From the NCBI GenBank assembly GCA_963774935.1, contig CAVZGO010000003.1:310001-374000 (forward strand): a stretch of DNA of 64,000 bases. Reading direction: 5' to 3'. The notes under the pieces were generated by a model, which made no database searches, was not told where the DNA came from, and worked only from the letters and a program-made list of their open reading frames with translations. The translations under genes and the position numbers were made by a program. The stretch is from CAVZGO01 sp963774935 (GTDB lineage Bacteria > Chloroflexota > Anaerolineae > Anaerolineales > UBA4823). This document shows positions 42,923 to 51,677 of this stretch, piece by piece; positions within the stretch are counted from its first letter, which is position 1; every line of letters starts with the position of its first letter.

Positions 42923-43908
42923 GCAAATATTTGTTTTATCCGGGTTGCTCAATGGAAAGCAGTGCCAAGGCGTACGATGAATCACTCTGGGAAATTGTCG
43001 AAACATTAGACATGGACATGGAAGTGATCGACGATTGGAACTGCTGCGGAGCCACCGAGTACTTTGGAATAAGCCTGACTCCAGCTTATGCCCTTATTGG
43101 TCGGAACCTTGCTTTGGCGGCAAAGCAAGCTAAAAATAGCGACACAATCGTCGCCTCGTGCAGTGCCTGTTATCTCAACCTGGCAAAAGCCGACCATTAT
43201 ATGGCCGAAAGAGCTTCCCTTGGAAGCAATGTAAATAAGGCTTTAGCTGCCGGTGATCTTCATTATGATCCTGGCTCCATGAAGGTACGCCACTTACTGG
43301 ATGTTCTGATCAATGATGTGGGTCTGGATATTATTTCCCAAAAAACCACTCGTCCATTGAAAGGCTTACGGGTTGCACCATATCTGGGCTGCATGGTGCC
43401 TCGACCGGATTATGAAAAACGGTGGTCTGACACAGAGTATCCTACCGAGCTAGACCGGTTGTTGAAAGCACTCGGAGCAGAGGTTATTGACTTCCCACTA
43501 AAAACGCATTGCTGTGGTGGACATATGACTCAAATCGGCCCAGAGGTGGCTTTTGACCTCATCCGCCGACTCGTCCACGCAGCCGATCAATACAAAGCTG
43601 ATTTGATGGTCACTGTTTGCCCGATGTGCCAAATGAATATCGATGCCTATCAGAACGAGATGAATCGCTACTTCAAGACAAATTACCATATGCCGATCCT
43701 GTTCTTCACACAATTGGTCGGCCTGGCTTTTGGGAAAGAGCCTGCAAAAGTAGGGATAGGCCGGGAGTTGGTCAATGTGAAGAAAGCGTTGACTAAAATC
43801 GGCGTAGAAATTCCACCAGGTGATGAAAAACCAACACCCCCAAAGAAAGCGAAGAAAACTGGCTTACCCATGCCGGCGATGCCTGGCGATGAGGAGGTGG
43901 AATCATGA
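42919..43908 (+). CDS. hdrB: Heterodisulfide reductase-like subunit B
   Basis: 329 residues with two CCG domains that hold the noncubane [4Fe-4S] clusters. The first has YPGCSME, NCCGATEYFG and SCSACYLNL; the second has LGCMVPRP, THCCGGHMT and CPMCQMN. All cysteines expected for both clusters are there. The C-terminal 50 residues are a lysine/proline-rich tail (GDEKPTPPKKAKKTG) not found in methanogen HdrB. In bacteria the subunit may reduce an unknown disulfide or another acceptor, as CoB/CoM are not expected. ATGA overlaps on both sides. Confidence 0.94.
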   Translation: MSKYLFYPGCSMESSAKAYDESLWEIVETLDMDMEVIDDWNCCGATEYFGISLTPAYALIGRNLALAAKQAKNSDTIVASCSACYLNLAKADHYMAERASLGSNVNKALAAGDLHYDPGSMKVRHLLDVLINDVGLDIISQKTTRPLKGLRVAPYLGCMVPRPDYEKRWSDTEYPTELDRLLKALGAEVIDFPLKTHCCGGHMTQIGPEVAFDLIRRLVHAADQYKADLMVTVCPMCQMNIDAYQNEMNRYFKTNYHMPILFFTQLVGLAFGKEPAKVGIGRELVNVKKALTKIGVEIPPGDEKPTPPKKAKKTGLPMPAMPGDEEVES

Positions 43909-45956
43909 CCGATCAGCTCATTAATCCGGATGAAATATCCTCCGAAGGTCTACCTTTAGAAAAAATTGGGGTCTATGTGTGCCACTGCGGCAGCAATATC
44001 GCCGGAATTGTTGATGTAGCAGACGTTGCAGCCTGGGCAGGTGATCAACTAAAAGAACGAGGCGTTGTCATTGCTCGGGATTATAAATTCATGTGCTCGA
44101 GCCTTGGACAGGAATTGATTGAGAAAGATATTCAAGAGCAAGGCCTGACTCGAGTTGTTGTCGCAGCATGTTCTCCTCACCTGCACGAGAATACCTTTAG
44201 AACTGCATGTAGTAATGCTGGCATGAATCCATATCTGTGCGAGCTCGTGTCGATTCGCGAGCAGGTTTCCTGGGTGCATACCGATAAAATCGCTGCAACT
44301 GAAAAATCTAAAGCCGTTGTATCCGGAGGAGTAGAAAGGGTTATTCACCACCAACCCCTCGAGCCACTTCACGTACCCATCCACGAGGCAACCCTGGTCG
44401 TCGGAGGCGGGATAGCAGGAATCCAGGCCGCACTTGAAATCGCAGATGCTGGTTTCCCCGTTTACGTCGTGGAGCGTGAGCCGTCTATTGGCGGTCACAT
44501 GGCTCAATTCGACAAAACATTCCCAACTTTGGATTGTTCAGCTTGTATCCTGACACCGAGGATGGTCAGTGTTGGAACTCACCCTCACATAAAAATGCTC
44601 ACCTGGAGTGAAGTCGTCCGTGTTGATGGCTATGTGGGTGACTTTACTGTCACAATTCGCAAGAAGGCACGATATATCAACGAGGAATTATGTACCGGCT
44701 GTGGGATTTGTCAAGAAAAATGCCCAAAGAAGATCATCGATGATGTGTACGAAGCTGGTTTAGGTTACCGGAAGGCTGTCTACACCCCCTTCCCACAAGC
44801 GGTGCCAAAATATCCCGTGATCGACCGTCCAAATTGTACCTACTTCCTCAAAGGCACATGCAAAGCCTGTGAAAAATTCTGCCCTACTGGTGCAATTGAC
44901 TTCAATCAAGAGGATGAATACATCACGGTGCAGGTTGGCAATATCATCCTGGCTACTGGCTTTGATCTATTTGATCCTCGGCGAGTGACCAATTATGGGT
45001 ACGGCCGTCTGGCTAACGTTTTTACCAGCCTGGAGTTTGAACGCTTGTCTAATTCAGCCGGTCCAACAAGCGGTAATATTGTTCTACGAGACGGTGTGAC
45101 CGTGCCAAAATCAGTTGGAATCATCCACTGTGTAGGCAGCCGTGACCGAAATTACAATAACTACTGCTCAGTGATCTGCTGTATGCAAGGCTTGAAATTC
45201 GCCCACCTTGTTAAAGAACGAACTGGCGCCACTGTATACAACTTCTACATCGACATGCGGACAGCCTATAAAGCCTATGACGAATTCTACCAACGAGTTT
45301 TGGAGGAAGGCACATTATTCGTTAGAGGCAAAGTAGCCGATGTTACCGATGCAGCGCGGCTGCCTGGCGAAGAAGGCAAAATTATCATCCAGGTGGAAGA
45401 CACTCTGGTGGGAAAGCAGCGCCGTATTCCAGTCGATATGGTGATACTTTCTGCAGGGCTGGAGCCTCGCCACGACGCAAAGGAAGTAGCCAAGTTGTTC
45501 GGCATATCTTGTAGCGCGGATGGTTGGCTGATAGAAAAACATCCCAAATTGGATCCCGTAGCAACAATGACTGAGGGAGTTTTCATTGCAGGCTGCGTTC
45601 AAGGACCCAAAGATATCCCGCAAAGCGTTTCTCAAGGTGCAGCAGCCGCAGCCAGGGTGCTGGGACGAATTCAAAAAGGGGAAATCTCTCTGGAACCATA
45701 TCGCGCCAGCGTGGATCAAAACAAGTGCTCCGGATGCCGGATTTGTAACAACTTGTGCCCATATAATGCCATTCTATTCCACGAAGACCGCATGGTCACT
45801 GAGATTAACCCGGCTCTTTGCCAGGGATGTGGTACCTGCGTGGCAGCTTGCCCGGCGGGAGCAATCAGTGGCACGGGATTCAGCAATGAACAAATCCTGG
45901 CACAAATCGAAGGCTTGTTGATGGTGAACTTCGAGCATCCGGCTATGCCAGCCTGA
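43905..45956 (+). CDS. hdrA: Heterodisulfide reductase-like subunit A (flavin bifurcating)
   Basis: 683 residues, full length. An N-terminal iron-sulfur region (YVCHCGSNIAG) is followed by the FAD-binding LVVGGGIAGIQAALEIADAG, then DCSACILTPRM with cysteine where some methanogens use selenocysteine. Four [4Fe-4S]-type motifs follow: CTGCGICQEKCP, CKACEKFCP, CSGCRICNNLCP and CQGCGTCVAACP. HdrA carries the FAD that splits electron pairs from H2 between ferredoxin and HdrB. It precedes mvhD, its physical link to the hydrogenase, as in methanogen clusters. Confidence 0.96.
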   Translation: MTDQLINPDEISSEGLPLEKIGVYVCHCGSNIAGIVDVADVAAWAGDQLKERGVVIARDYKFMCSSLGQELIEKDIQEQGLTRVVVAACSPHLHENTFRTACSNAGMNPYLCELVSIREQVSWVHTDKIAATEKSKAVVSGGVERVIHHQPLEPLHVPIHEATLVVGGGIAGIQAALEIADAGFPVYVVEREPSIGGHMAQFDKTFPTLDCSACILTPRMVSVGTHPHIKMLTWSEVVRVDGYVGDFTVTIRKKARYINEELCTGCGICQEKCPKKIIDDVYEAGLGYRKAVYTPFPQAVPKYPVIDRPNCTYFLKGTCKACEKFCPTGAIDFNQEDEYITVQVGNIILATGFDLFDPRRVTNYGYGRLANVFTSLEFERLSNSAGPTSGNIVLRDGVTVPKSVGIIHCVGSRDRNYNNYCSVICCMQGLKFAHLVKERTGATVYNFYIDMRTAYKAYDEFYQRVLEEGTLFVRGKVADVTDAARLPGEEGKIIIQVEDTLVGKQRRIPVDMVILSAGLEPRHDAKEVAKLFGISCSADGWLIEKHPKLDPVATMTEGVFIAGCVQGPKDIPQSVSQGAAAAARVLGRIQKGEISLEPYRASVDQNKCSGCRICNNLCPYNAILFHEDRMVTEINPALCQGCGTCVAACPAGAISGTGFSNEQILAQIEGLLMVNFEHPAMPA

Positions 45957-45973
45957 GCAGAGTGGAGGATATT

Positions 45974-46453
45974 ATGAGCGATCAATTTGAACCCGTCATC
46001 ATAGGCTTCACCTGCAACTGGTGCAGCTATCGCGCTGCTGACCTGGCTGGCACCGCACGCGTCAAGTATCCACCCAATATCCGCCTCATCCGGTTGATGT
46101 GCTCGGGGAGACTGGATCCAACATTTGTTATAAAGGCATTTGCGAACGGAGCGGACGGTGTTTTAATCACTGGCTGCCATCCTGGTGATTGCCATTATCT
46201 TGAGCAGAATTACAAGGCACTTCGACGATATCTATTACTAAAAAGAGTTCTAACTCAAATGGGAATAGAATCCGGCAGAATCCATTTAATTTGGGCTAGC
46301 GCTGCCGAAGGAGTCCAGCTCGCCCAGGAATTTGCTGCCTTCACAGAACAAGTCAGGGCTCTTGGACCGCTCCACTGGCCAAACTGGAAGCGAGGAAATG
46401 GTCACTTCCACCGACAGCCACTCGGGGTTCCTGAAATGGAGGTGAAAGTATGA
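45974..46453 (+). CDS. mvhD: MvhD: [2Fe-2S] linker subunit of the hydrogenase-Hdr complex
   Basis: 159 residues from the ATG at 45974 (GGAGG at 45964-45968). The conserved cysteines are in FTCNWCSYRAADLAG, MCSGRLDP and TGCHPGDCHY, the classic MvhD pattern. It carries electrons from the hydrogenase small subunit to HdrA. It overlaps mvhG by ATGA. The C-terminus (GNGHFHRQPLG) is short and unremarkable. Confidence 0.94.
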   Translation: MSDQFEPVIIGFTCNWCSYRAADLAGTARVKYPPNIRLIRLMCSGRLDPTFVIKAFANGADGVLITGCHPGDCHYLEQNYKALRRYLLLKRVLTQMGIESGRIHLIWASAAEGVQLAQEFAAFTEQVRALGPLHWPNWKRGNGHFHRQPLGVPEMEVKV

Positions 46454-47454
46454 CCACGAACGGCAAGCCGAAATTTGCGATGTATTGGGCAGCTTCTTGC
46501 GGCGGGTGTGAAATTTCCGTCTTGAATATCGGCGAAAAAATCCTCGATGTTGATGCAAACTTTGAAGTTGTTTTTTGGCCGGTCGCAATGGATGCTAAGT
46601 ATAAAGATGTCGAAGCATTACCAGACAATTCGATATTACTAACACTCTTCAATGGTGGGATCCGCAATTCCGAAAATGAAGAGATTGCCCATCTGCTGCG
46701 ACGGAAATCTCAGATTCTGGTAGCCTTTGGGTCCTGTGCTTCGGAAGGCTGCATACCCGGTCTGGCAAACTTGAGCAGCCGGGAGCAGGTGCTCCAAACC
46801 GCGTACAATACCATCTCAACTGAGAATCCGAACGGAGTGCTTCCCGATTACGATTTTCCGATGCCCGAAGGTTCACTGTATACACCCGAATTTTATCCAG
46901 TCTTGAAAACCCTCGATCAGGTCATACCAGTGGATTACTATATGCCAGGTTGCCCGCCAGAATCTCATCAGATAGCCGCGGTTATTGACCTGGTCATTAA
47001 GGTTCTGCACGGGGAAGCAGAGCTACCTCCTAAAGGTGCAACCATCGGTGCTGGCGGATCAACAGTATGTGATGAGTGCCTCCGCGAGCGAAATCAAAAA
47101 ACGATCACAAGTTTTATGCGCATCCAAGATATTGACAAAATCGACTCCACCCTTTGCTTGCTAGAGCAAGGCGTGCCTTGCAATGGACCTGCTACCCGAG
47201 ATGGATGCGGCGCATTGTGCCCGTCCGCTGGAGCGCAATGTATTGGCTGTTATGGTCCCGCGGAGGGAGTGGCTGATTACGGTGCGCGGCTAATTACTGC
47301 ATTTGCGTCCGTGATCGGAAGCAATGATCCTGCAGTGATTAATTCCATCCTGGATGGCATCCCGGACCCCGCAGGCCAATTTTATCGCTTCAACCTTGCT
47401 GGCTCGCTTCTACGTGCAAGCAAGGCGGCGTGGAAAGGCAATGGCACTGATTAG
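46450..47454 (+). CDS. mvhG: [NiFe] hydrogenase small subunit, F420-nonreducing type
   Basis: 334 residues without a twin-arginine signal, so cytoplasmic. The proximal cluster site is ASCGGCEISVL, with later ligands in FGSCASEGCIPG and YMPGCPPES. The cysteine-rich C-terminus (CDECLRER, GVPCNGPATRDGCGALCPS, QCIGCYGPA) binds the medial and distal clusters. It pairs with MvhA in the same operon. Together with HdrA and MvhD it makes a group 3c hydrogenase. Confidence 0.94.
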   Translation: MTTNGKPKFAMYWAASCGGCEISVLNIGEKILDVDANFEVVFWPVAMDAKYKDVEALPDNSILLTLFNGGIRNSENEEIAHLLRRKSQILVAFGSCASEGCIPGLANLSSREQVLQTAYNTISTENPNGVLPDYDFPMPEGSLYTPEFYPVLKTLDQVIPVDYYMPGCPPESHQIAAVIDLVIKVLHGEAELPPKGATIGAGGSTVCDECLRERNQKTITSFMRIQDIDKIDSTLCLLEQGVPCNGPATRDGCGALCPSAGAQCIGCYGPAEGVADYGARLITAFASVIGSNDPAVINSILDGIPDPAGQFYRFNLAGSLLRASKAAWKGNGTD

Positions 47455-47465
47455 AGGAGGCAGCT

Positions 47466-48932
47466 ATGCAACGAATCACAATCGATCCCATTACTCGCCT
47501 GGAAGGCCACGGAAAAATTACCATCTTTTTGAATGATGAAGGTGATGTCGCCAATACCTACTTCCAAATTCCAGAGCTACGCGGTTTTGAAAGGTTCTGC
47601 GTCGGACGCCCAGTGGAAGAAATGCCATTATTGACAAATCGTATCTGCGGGGTTTGTCCCGAAGCGCATCACATGGCGGCTGCGAAAGCAGCAGATGCGG
47701 TATATCATGTAGATCCACCGCCAGCAGCCAAAAAGCTGAGGGAGTTACTCTACAGTGGCTTCTACTTTACCGACCACACCACTCATTTCTATGCCCTTGG
47801 AGGACCTGATTTCGTGATGGGTCCAGATGCTCCGGTAGCCGAACGAAACATTTTGGGTGTGATACACAAAGTTGGGCTTGAAATTGGTGGAAAAGTGATT
47901 ACAGCCAGAAAGTATGGGCACCATATCGTTGAGATCATTGGTGGTCGGAAGGTTCACCCCTGCACATCTATCCCCGGTGGATTAACCAAAGGTATCACCG
48001 AAGATCAGCGACAAGAGATCGAAGCAATCGGACGCTGGGGCATCGACTTTGCGCTATTCAGCCTGCAGCTTTTTTCTGATATTGTGCTAAAAAACCCCCA
48101 ATACTTAGAGCTTGTCCTGGGTGATATCTACACGCATCGCACCTATTCAATGGGAATGGTGGACAACGACAATAAGGTCAATTTCTATGATGGAAAAGTC
48201 AGCGTGGTTGCACCTGATGGTGAACGGATTGGGAAATATGCCCCTGCTGAGTATACAGATTGGATCTCAGAGCATGTTGAACCCTGGACATATCTGAAAT
48301 TCCCTTACCTGAAAAAAGTAGGTTGGAAGGGCTTTGTTGACGGTAAAGACTTGGGGGTATATTTTGCGACCCCACTCTCCCGCCTGAACGCAGCGGATGG
48401 CATGGCTACACCTTTGGCACAGGAGCAGTACGAGCAGTTTTACTCAACATTAGGAGGCAAACCGGTTCACCAGCGACTTACAATTCACTGGGCTCGTCTG
48501 GTCGAGCTGCTTTATGCTGCTGAGCGGATTGTTCAACTTGCGACGGATCCGGAAATAACTTCCGATAACTTCCATACCGTTCCCACAGAAAAACCGACTG
48601 AGGGCGTCGGAATCGTCGAAGCACCGCGCGGCACTCTTACGCACCACTACAAGACCGACGAGCGTGGTTTACTCACGGAGGTTAATTTAATCGTCGGCAC
48701 AACAAACAACTATGCTCCTATTACAATGTCGATCAAGAAAGCTTCTGAAAGCTTAATCAAGAAAGGCACAGTTGTTAGTGAAGGGCTCTTAAATATGATA
48801 GAAATGGCCTTCCGAGCTTACGATCCGTGTTTTGGATGTGCCACTCATTCACTTCCAGGGCAGATGCCTCTAGAAGTTTCCATCCGGGATGCAAATGGTG
48901 AGCTGATAGAGCTCCTCAAACAACAGTGCTAA
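47466..48932 (+). CDS. mvhA: [NiFe] hydrogenase large subunit, group 3c
   Basis: 488 residues carrying the NiFe(CN)2CO site. Motifs: RLEGHGKI near the start, RICGVCPEAH (first cysteine pair) and DPCFGCATH (second pair) near the end. About 25 residues follow the histidine (SLPGQMPLEV...), which must be cleaved off by a maturation protease; that protease gene is next in the operon. The GGAGG at 47456-47460 precedes the ATG at 47466. Confidence 0.96.
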   Translation: MQRITIDPITRLEGHGKITIFLNDEGDVANTYFQIPELRGFERFCVGRPVEEMPLLTNRICGVCPEAHHMAAAKAADAVYHVDPPPAAKKLRELLYSGFYFTDHTTHFYALGGPDFVMGPDAPVAERNILGVIHKVGLEIGGKVITARKYGHHIVEIIGGRKVHPCTSIPGGLTKGITEDQRQEIEAIGRWGIDFALFSLQLFSDIVLKNPQYLELVLGDIYTHRTYSMGMVDNDNKVNFYDGKVSVVAPDGERIGKYAPAEYTDWISEHVEPWTYLKFPYLKKVGWKGFVDGKDLGVYFATPLSRLNAADGMATPLAQEQYEQFYSTLGGKPVHQRLTIHWARLVELLYAAERIVQLATDPEITSDNFHTVPTEKPTEGVGIVEAPRGTLTHHYKTDERGLLTEVNLIVGTTNNYAPITMSIKKASESLIKKGTVVSEGLLNMIEMAFRAYDPCFGCATHSLPGQMPLEVSIRDANGELIELLKQQC

Positions 48933-48950
48933 TGCAAACAAAATCTGTGG

Positions 48951-49469
48951 ATGACTGGAGTCAAAATTCTCTCGATGACTTCTGGTCATCCCACTACCCT
49001 GGTTATCGGTTTGGGGAATCCTATTCTTGGGGATGATGCCATAGGCTGGCATATAGCTGAACAAGTGCAACGATGCCTGGACACCAATTGTTCAACAAAT
49101 CTTAACAGTCGAATCGAAGTAGATACACTGGCCGTAGGTGGTCTAACACTCATGGAACGGATGATTGGATACAAGCAGGCAATCATAATTGACGCAATTT
49201 TCACTGGAAATTCTGCGGCAGGAACCGTAAGCTGTTGCTCATTAGAGGAATTTCCAGAACAAGCCCTGGGGCATCTTTGCTCTGCTCATGACACAACCTT
49301 GCAAAACGCTCTAAGAGTTGGAAAGGCGATGGGTGCGACGTTACCTGATTCCATCTACGTCATAGGAATTGAAACAATTCCAAATTATGAATTTTCAGAA
49401 GATCTTTCTCCACAGATCGAAAAATCCATAACACTAGCTGTAGAAACTGTAATGGAGCTGATATCATGA
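48951..49469 (+). CDS. Hydrogenase maturation endopeptidase (HyaD/HycI family)
   Basis: 172 residues. LVIGLGNPILGDDAIGW carries the conserved nickel-sensing aspartate, and IIIDAIFTG, SAHDTTLQN and IEPIP-like GIETIPNYEF are the other family signatures. It removes the C-terminal tail of MvhA after nickel insertion. Two starts are possible, 48951 and 48975; neither has a strong ribosome site. It overlaps the following gene by ATGA. Confidence 0.92.
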   Translation: MTGVKILSMTSGHPTTLVIGLGNPILGDDAIGWHIAEQVQRCLDTNCSTNLNSRIEVDTLAVGGLTLMERMIGYKQAIIIDAIFTGNSAAGTVSCCSLEEFPEQALGHLCSAHDTTLQNALRVGKAMGATLPDSIYVIGIETIPNYEFSEDLSPQIEKSITLAVETVMELIS

Positions 49470-49933
49470 TCTCTATAGAAACACTTAGACGCTTCCCTTT
49501 TTTTAATGGTCTCGATGAGGCACAACTCCAGGCACTGGCGATGCTCGCTGATGAAAATAAAGCCGATGCGAAAGAATTAATCTTCGAAGAAGGGTCTGCC
49601 GCAAACAAGTTTTATTTTTTGGTAAGCGGTAATGTAGATTTATATATAAAGTCAGAGGAAGAAAATGATCCTGGTAGTCGACGCGATTATGCCGTCGGCG
49701 AGATAAATCCCGGTGAAGTCTTAGGCATCAGCGCTCTTGTAGAGCCATTTGTTTATCGTGTAACGGCACGAACAGCCCAAGCGAGTCACTGGATCGAATT
49801 TGATGCAGTGGGATTAAGAACGGTCTCTCAGGTAGATCAACGTCTGGCTTATCAACTGACCGCACAGGTTGCAAAAGCCTTGATGGAGAGACTGCAATCA
49901 ACACGGGTCCAGCTTGCCGCTGCTTGGGGATAA
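49466..49933 (+). CDS. Cyclic-nucleotide-binding-fold protein without DNA-binding domain
   Basis: 155 residues with the CAP/CRP effector fold (RRFPFFNGLDEAQLQALA, LIFEEGSAANKFYFLVSGNVDLYI, GEINPGEVLGISALVEP) and nothing beyond its C-terminal helix, so it cannot bind DNA as CRP does. The phosphate-binding cassette is altered. The glutamate normally after G in GE-x-A-L is isoleucine here (GISALV), and the usual PR arginine is displaced (FVYRVTA). Ligand binding is therefore uncertain. It lies between the hydrogenase protease (4-base overlap) and a GNAT gene 21 bases on. In mycobacteria such a domain is fused to a Pat-type acetyltransferase and controls it. Confidence 0.84.
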   Translation: MISIETLRRFPFFNGLDEAQLQALAMLADENKADAKELIFEEGSAANKFYFLVSGNVDLYIKSEEENDPGSRRDYAVGEINPGEVLGISALVEPFVYRVTARTAQASHWIEFDAVGLRTVSQVDQRLAYQLTAQVAKALMERLQSTRVQLAAAWG

Positions 49934-49954
49934 ATCCTTGGACGGAGGGTTTTT

Positions 49955-50521
49955 ATGACAACAAAGGAAGAATTAATATTTCGACAAGTTGTTACATTGC
50001 GTGATGGTGCGCGCGTACTCATTCGACCGTTAGTTCCGGAAGATAAACAAGCGCTACTAGACCTATTTCTTCCCGTTCCACTCGATGAGAAACGCTTCAT
50101 GCGCCATAATATTAATGACCCGGAGCTAGTGAGTAACTGGGCGACAAATATTGATTATGACCGGATTTTTCCTTTAGTAGCAGTTAGTAACGATCGTATC
50201 GTGGGTAATGCTACTTTACAATTTGGACAAGGACCTTATCGTCACCGTGCCGAGATGAGAATTTTCCTCGCCAAGGATTTTCGACGCCGAGGCCTGGGTA
50301 CCAAGCTCATCCAGGGCATCATCGAAATCGCCAAACGACGTAGTCTTTATATGGTGGAAGTCCAATCCATAGCCGAACAGGTGCATGACATCAAAGCCAT
50401 GCAGAAAGCTGGCTTCGAAATAAAATCAACCTATGAAGATTATTTCATGCTGCCAGATGGCGAGCTGCGCGATGTGGTACAGTTGATGATCAAGCTGCGG
50501 GGTAACGACGAAGAATTCTAA
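49955..50521 (+). CDS. GNAT acetyltransferase resembling the Pat protein-lysine acetylase domain
   Basis: 188 residues. The front, TLRDGARVLIRPLVPEDKQALLDLF, has the LRDG-x-x-V-x-I/L-R-P start of the Pat-type GNAT domain. The acetyl-CoA loop is AKDFRRRGLGTKLIQ, and the catalytic-region IVGNATLQFG and MRIFLAKD strands fit. Pat enzymes acetylate lysines of metabolic proteins such as acetyl-CoA synthetase. Here it is the last gene of the Hdr-Mvh run, directly after a cyclic-nucleotide-fold protein, so it may be controlled by that protein and act on enzymes of acetyl-CoA or hydrogen metabolism. This is inference from position. Confidence 0.85.
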   Translation: MTTKEELIFRQVVTLRDGARVLIRPLVPEDKQALLDLFLPVPLDEKRFMRHNINDPELVSNWATNIDYDRIFPLVAVSNDRIVGNATLQFGQGPYRHRAEMRIFLAKDFRRRGLGTKLIQGIIEIAKRRSLYMVEVQSIAEQVHDIKAMQKAGFEIKSTYEDYFMLPDGELRDVVQLMIKLRGNDEEF

Positions 50522-50525
50522 TAAT

Positions 50526-51185
50526 TCAACATCTTGAATCAAGATAAAACGCCTCCAGCCCACGAAAGCAGGAGGCGCTTAGTTTATGTCCAACCTCATC
50601 TTCACAGTAGAAAACCGTTGCCCCCGCATTTTCCAGTGCAATTTTTGCCTGGTACGATTTAGTTACAGGTACCAGTGTATCTTGCGAGCCATGAGCTATA
50701 AAAATCCGCAGCCCCTCCAGCGGACGATCCTGTAGCAATGGTTCAGATTCCTCAGGTAAGAAGCCTGATAAGCCAGCAACCGATTGAAATGCTACCGGAT
50801 AATTAAGAGCCAGGGTGTAAGCCAGTGCAGCACCCTGGCTAAAACCAATCACATGAAGCTGGCTGAAATCCGCCTCAGGAAAATTCCCAGGAACTATCAA
50901 TTCATTCATCAGACTATCAGCCGCTCCACGCAAACGCTTAATGGTGGGCCAGGAATTCTCACGCATTTTTTCCCAACTGAACCCTTCTGGAGACGCAGAA
51001 AAGAGGCCTCGAGGAGCTAAGAACAACGCATTGCTCGGGAGACGGGAGGTGAAGATCCACATCGAATTTTCATCTCCTGTCCAGCCATGGAGTAATAAGA
51101 ATACCGGCCAAGGTGGGTCACACTCGGGACGCTGGACCTTAACGACCCATTCGCCATATTGCTGATTCGATGCCTCAATACTCAT
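50526..51185 (-). CDS. Phospholipase/carboxylesterase-family alpha/beta hydrolase
   Basis: 219 residues. The fold start is LLLHGWTGDENSM, the nucleophile serine lies in VIGFSQGAAL, the acid in GSQDTLVPV and the histidine in DEVGHKLS. This matches the short carboxylesterase (YpfH/LYPLA-like) family. Cytoplasmic, with no signal peptide. The last 15 codons contain a hairpin (50550-50556 with 50571-50577) followed on the minus strand by TTTT, so the transcript may end before the stop codon in part of the molecules. It is convergent with the GNAT gene, 4 bases apart. Confidence 0.88.
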   Translation of the reverse strand: MSIEASNQQYGEWVVKVQRPECDPPWPVFLLLHGWTGDENSMWIFTSRLPSNALFLAPRGLFSASPEGFSWEKMRENSWPTIKRLRGAADSLMNELIVPGNFPEADFSQLHVIGFSQGAALAYTLALNYPVAFQSVAGLSGFLPEESEPLLQDRPLEGLRIFIAHGSQDTLVPVTKSYQAKIALENAGATVFYCEDEVGHKLSASCFRGLEAFYLDSRC

Positions 51186-51239
51186 AGCACTCCTTTCTTG
51201 GAAATTGTATCACTTGCGGAGGAGAAGGAATAAAGGTAT

Positions 51240-51278
51240 GTAAGGGTAAAGCTTTACATTTATAGGATTTATCCTTAC
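51240..51278 (+). promoter_or_regulatory. Nested palindromes upstream of the HEPN-like gene
   Basis: GTAAAGCTTTAC (51246-51257) is a perfect 12-base palindrome. AGGAT-TT-ATCCT (51264-51275) follows it. Both lie inside an outer inverted repeat, GTAAGG (51240-51245) with CCTTAC (51273-51278). The block lies between divergent genes and may be an operator or a hairpin. Confidence 0.4.
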
Positions 51279-51296
51279 CTATGATAAAATTTTTTT

Positions 51297-51635
51297 ATGG
51301 GCTGGATTCCACGATTCGAGCAAGAATTACAAAGCGCTCAAAACGCACGGTCAGCAGGAAATGAAGGTCAAGCGCGCGTTTGCGCCCGCCGTGCGGCAGG
51401 GATAGTCGCCAGGGAGTATTTAGACAGGCTCGGAATACGAACAAATTCAAGCAGTGCTTATGACATGTTAGTTCAATTGCAAGCAATTAAGTTGGATGAT
51501 TTAGCTATATCACAAGTGGTTTCCGAGCTGCTGATGCAGGTTGATATTGATCACAAATTACCAGAGGACGTTGACCTAATTACCGATGCAGTCTGGTTAG
51601 CGTCTCACCTATTGAGCTACAATAACCACCCTTGA
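51297..51635 (+). CDS. Small helical protein of unknown function, HEPN-like
   Basis: 112 residues predicted to be all helix. NARSAGNEGQARVCARRAAGIVAREYL and later LMQVDIDHKLPEDVDLITDAVWLASHLL recall HEPN-type helical bundles, but the catalytic R-x4-6-H of RNase HEPN proteins is not present, so I would not call it a toxin. The ATG follows a run of T with no ribosome site. A TAAAAT at 51285-51290 sits at -10 distance from the ATG, so the mRNA may be leaderless. Palindromes lie upstream. Confidence 0.62.
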   Translation: MGWIPRFEQELQSAQNARSAGNEGQARVCARRAAGIVAREYLDRLGIRTNSSSAYDMLVQLQAIKLDDLAISQVVSELLMQVDIDHKLPEDVDLITDAVWLASHLLSYNNHP

Positions 51636-51677
51636 CAAATAACCTTCCGTAAATATTGAAACTTAAGGAGCAAAACC

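Noticed and set aside
51297..51635. RNase toxin of the HEPN class
   Set aside because: The R-x4-6-H active site is not present and no antitoxin gene is next to it.
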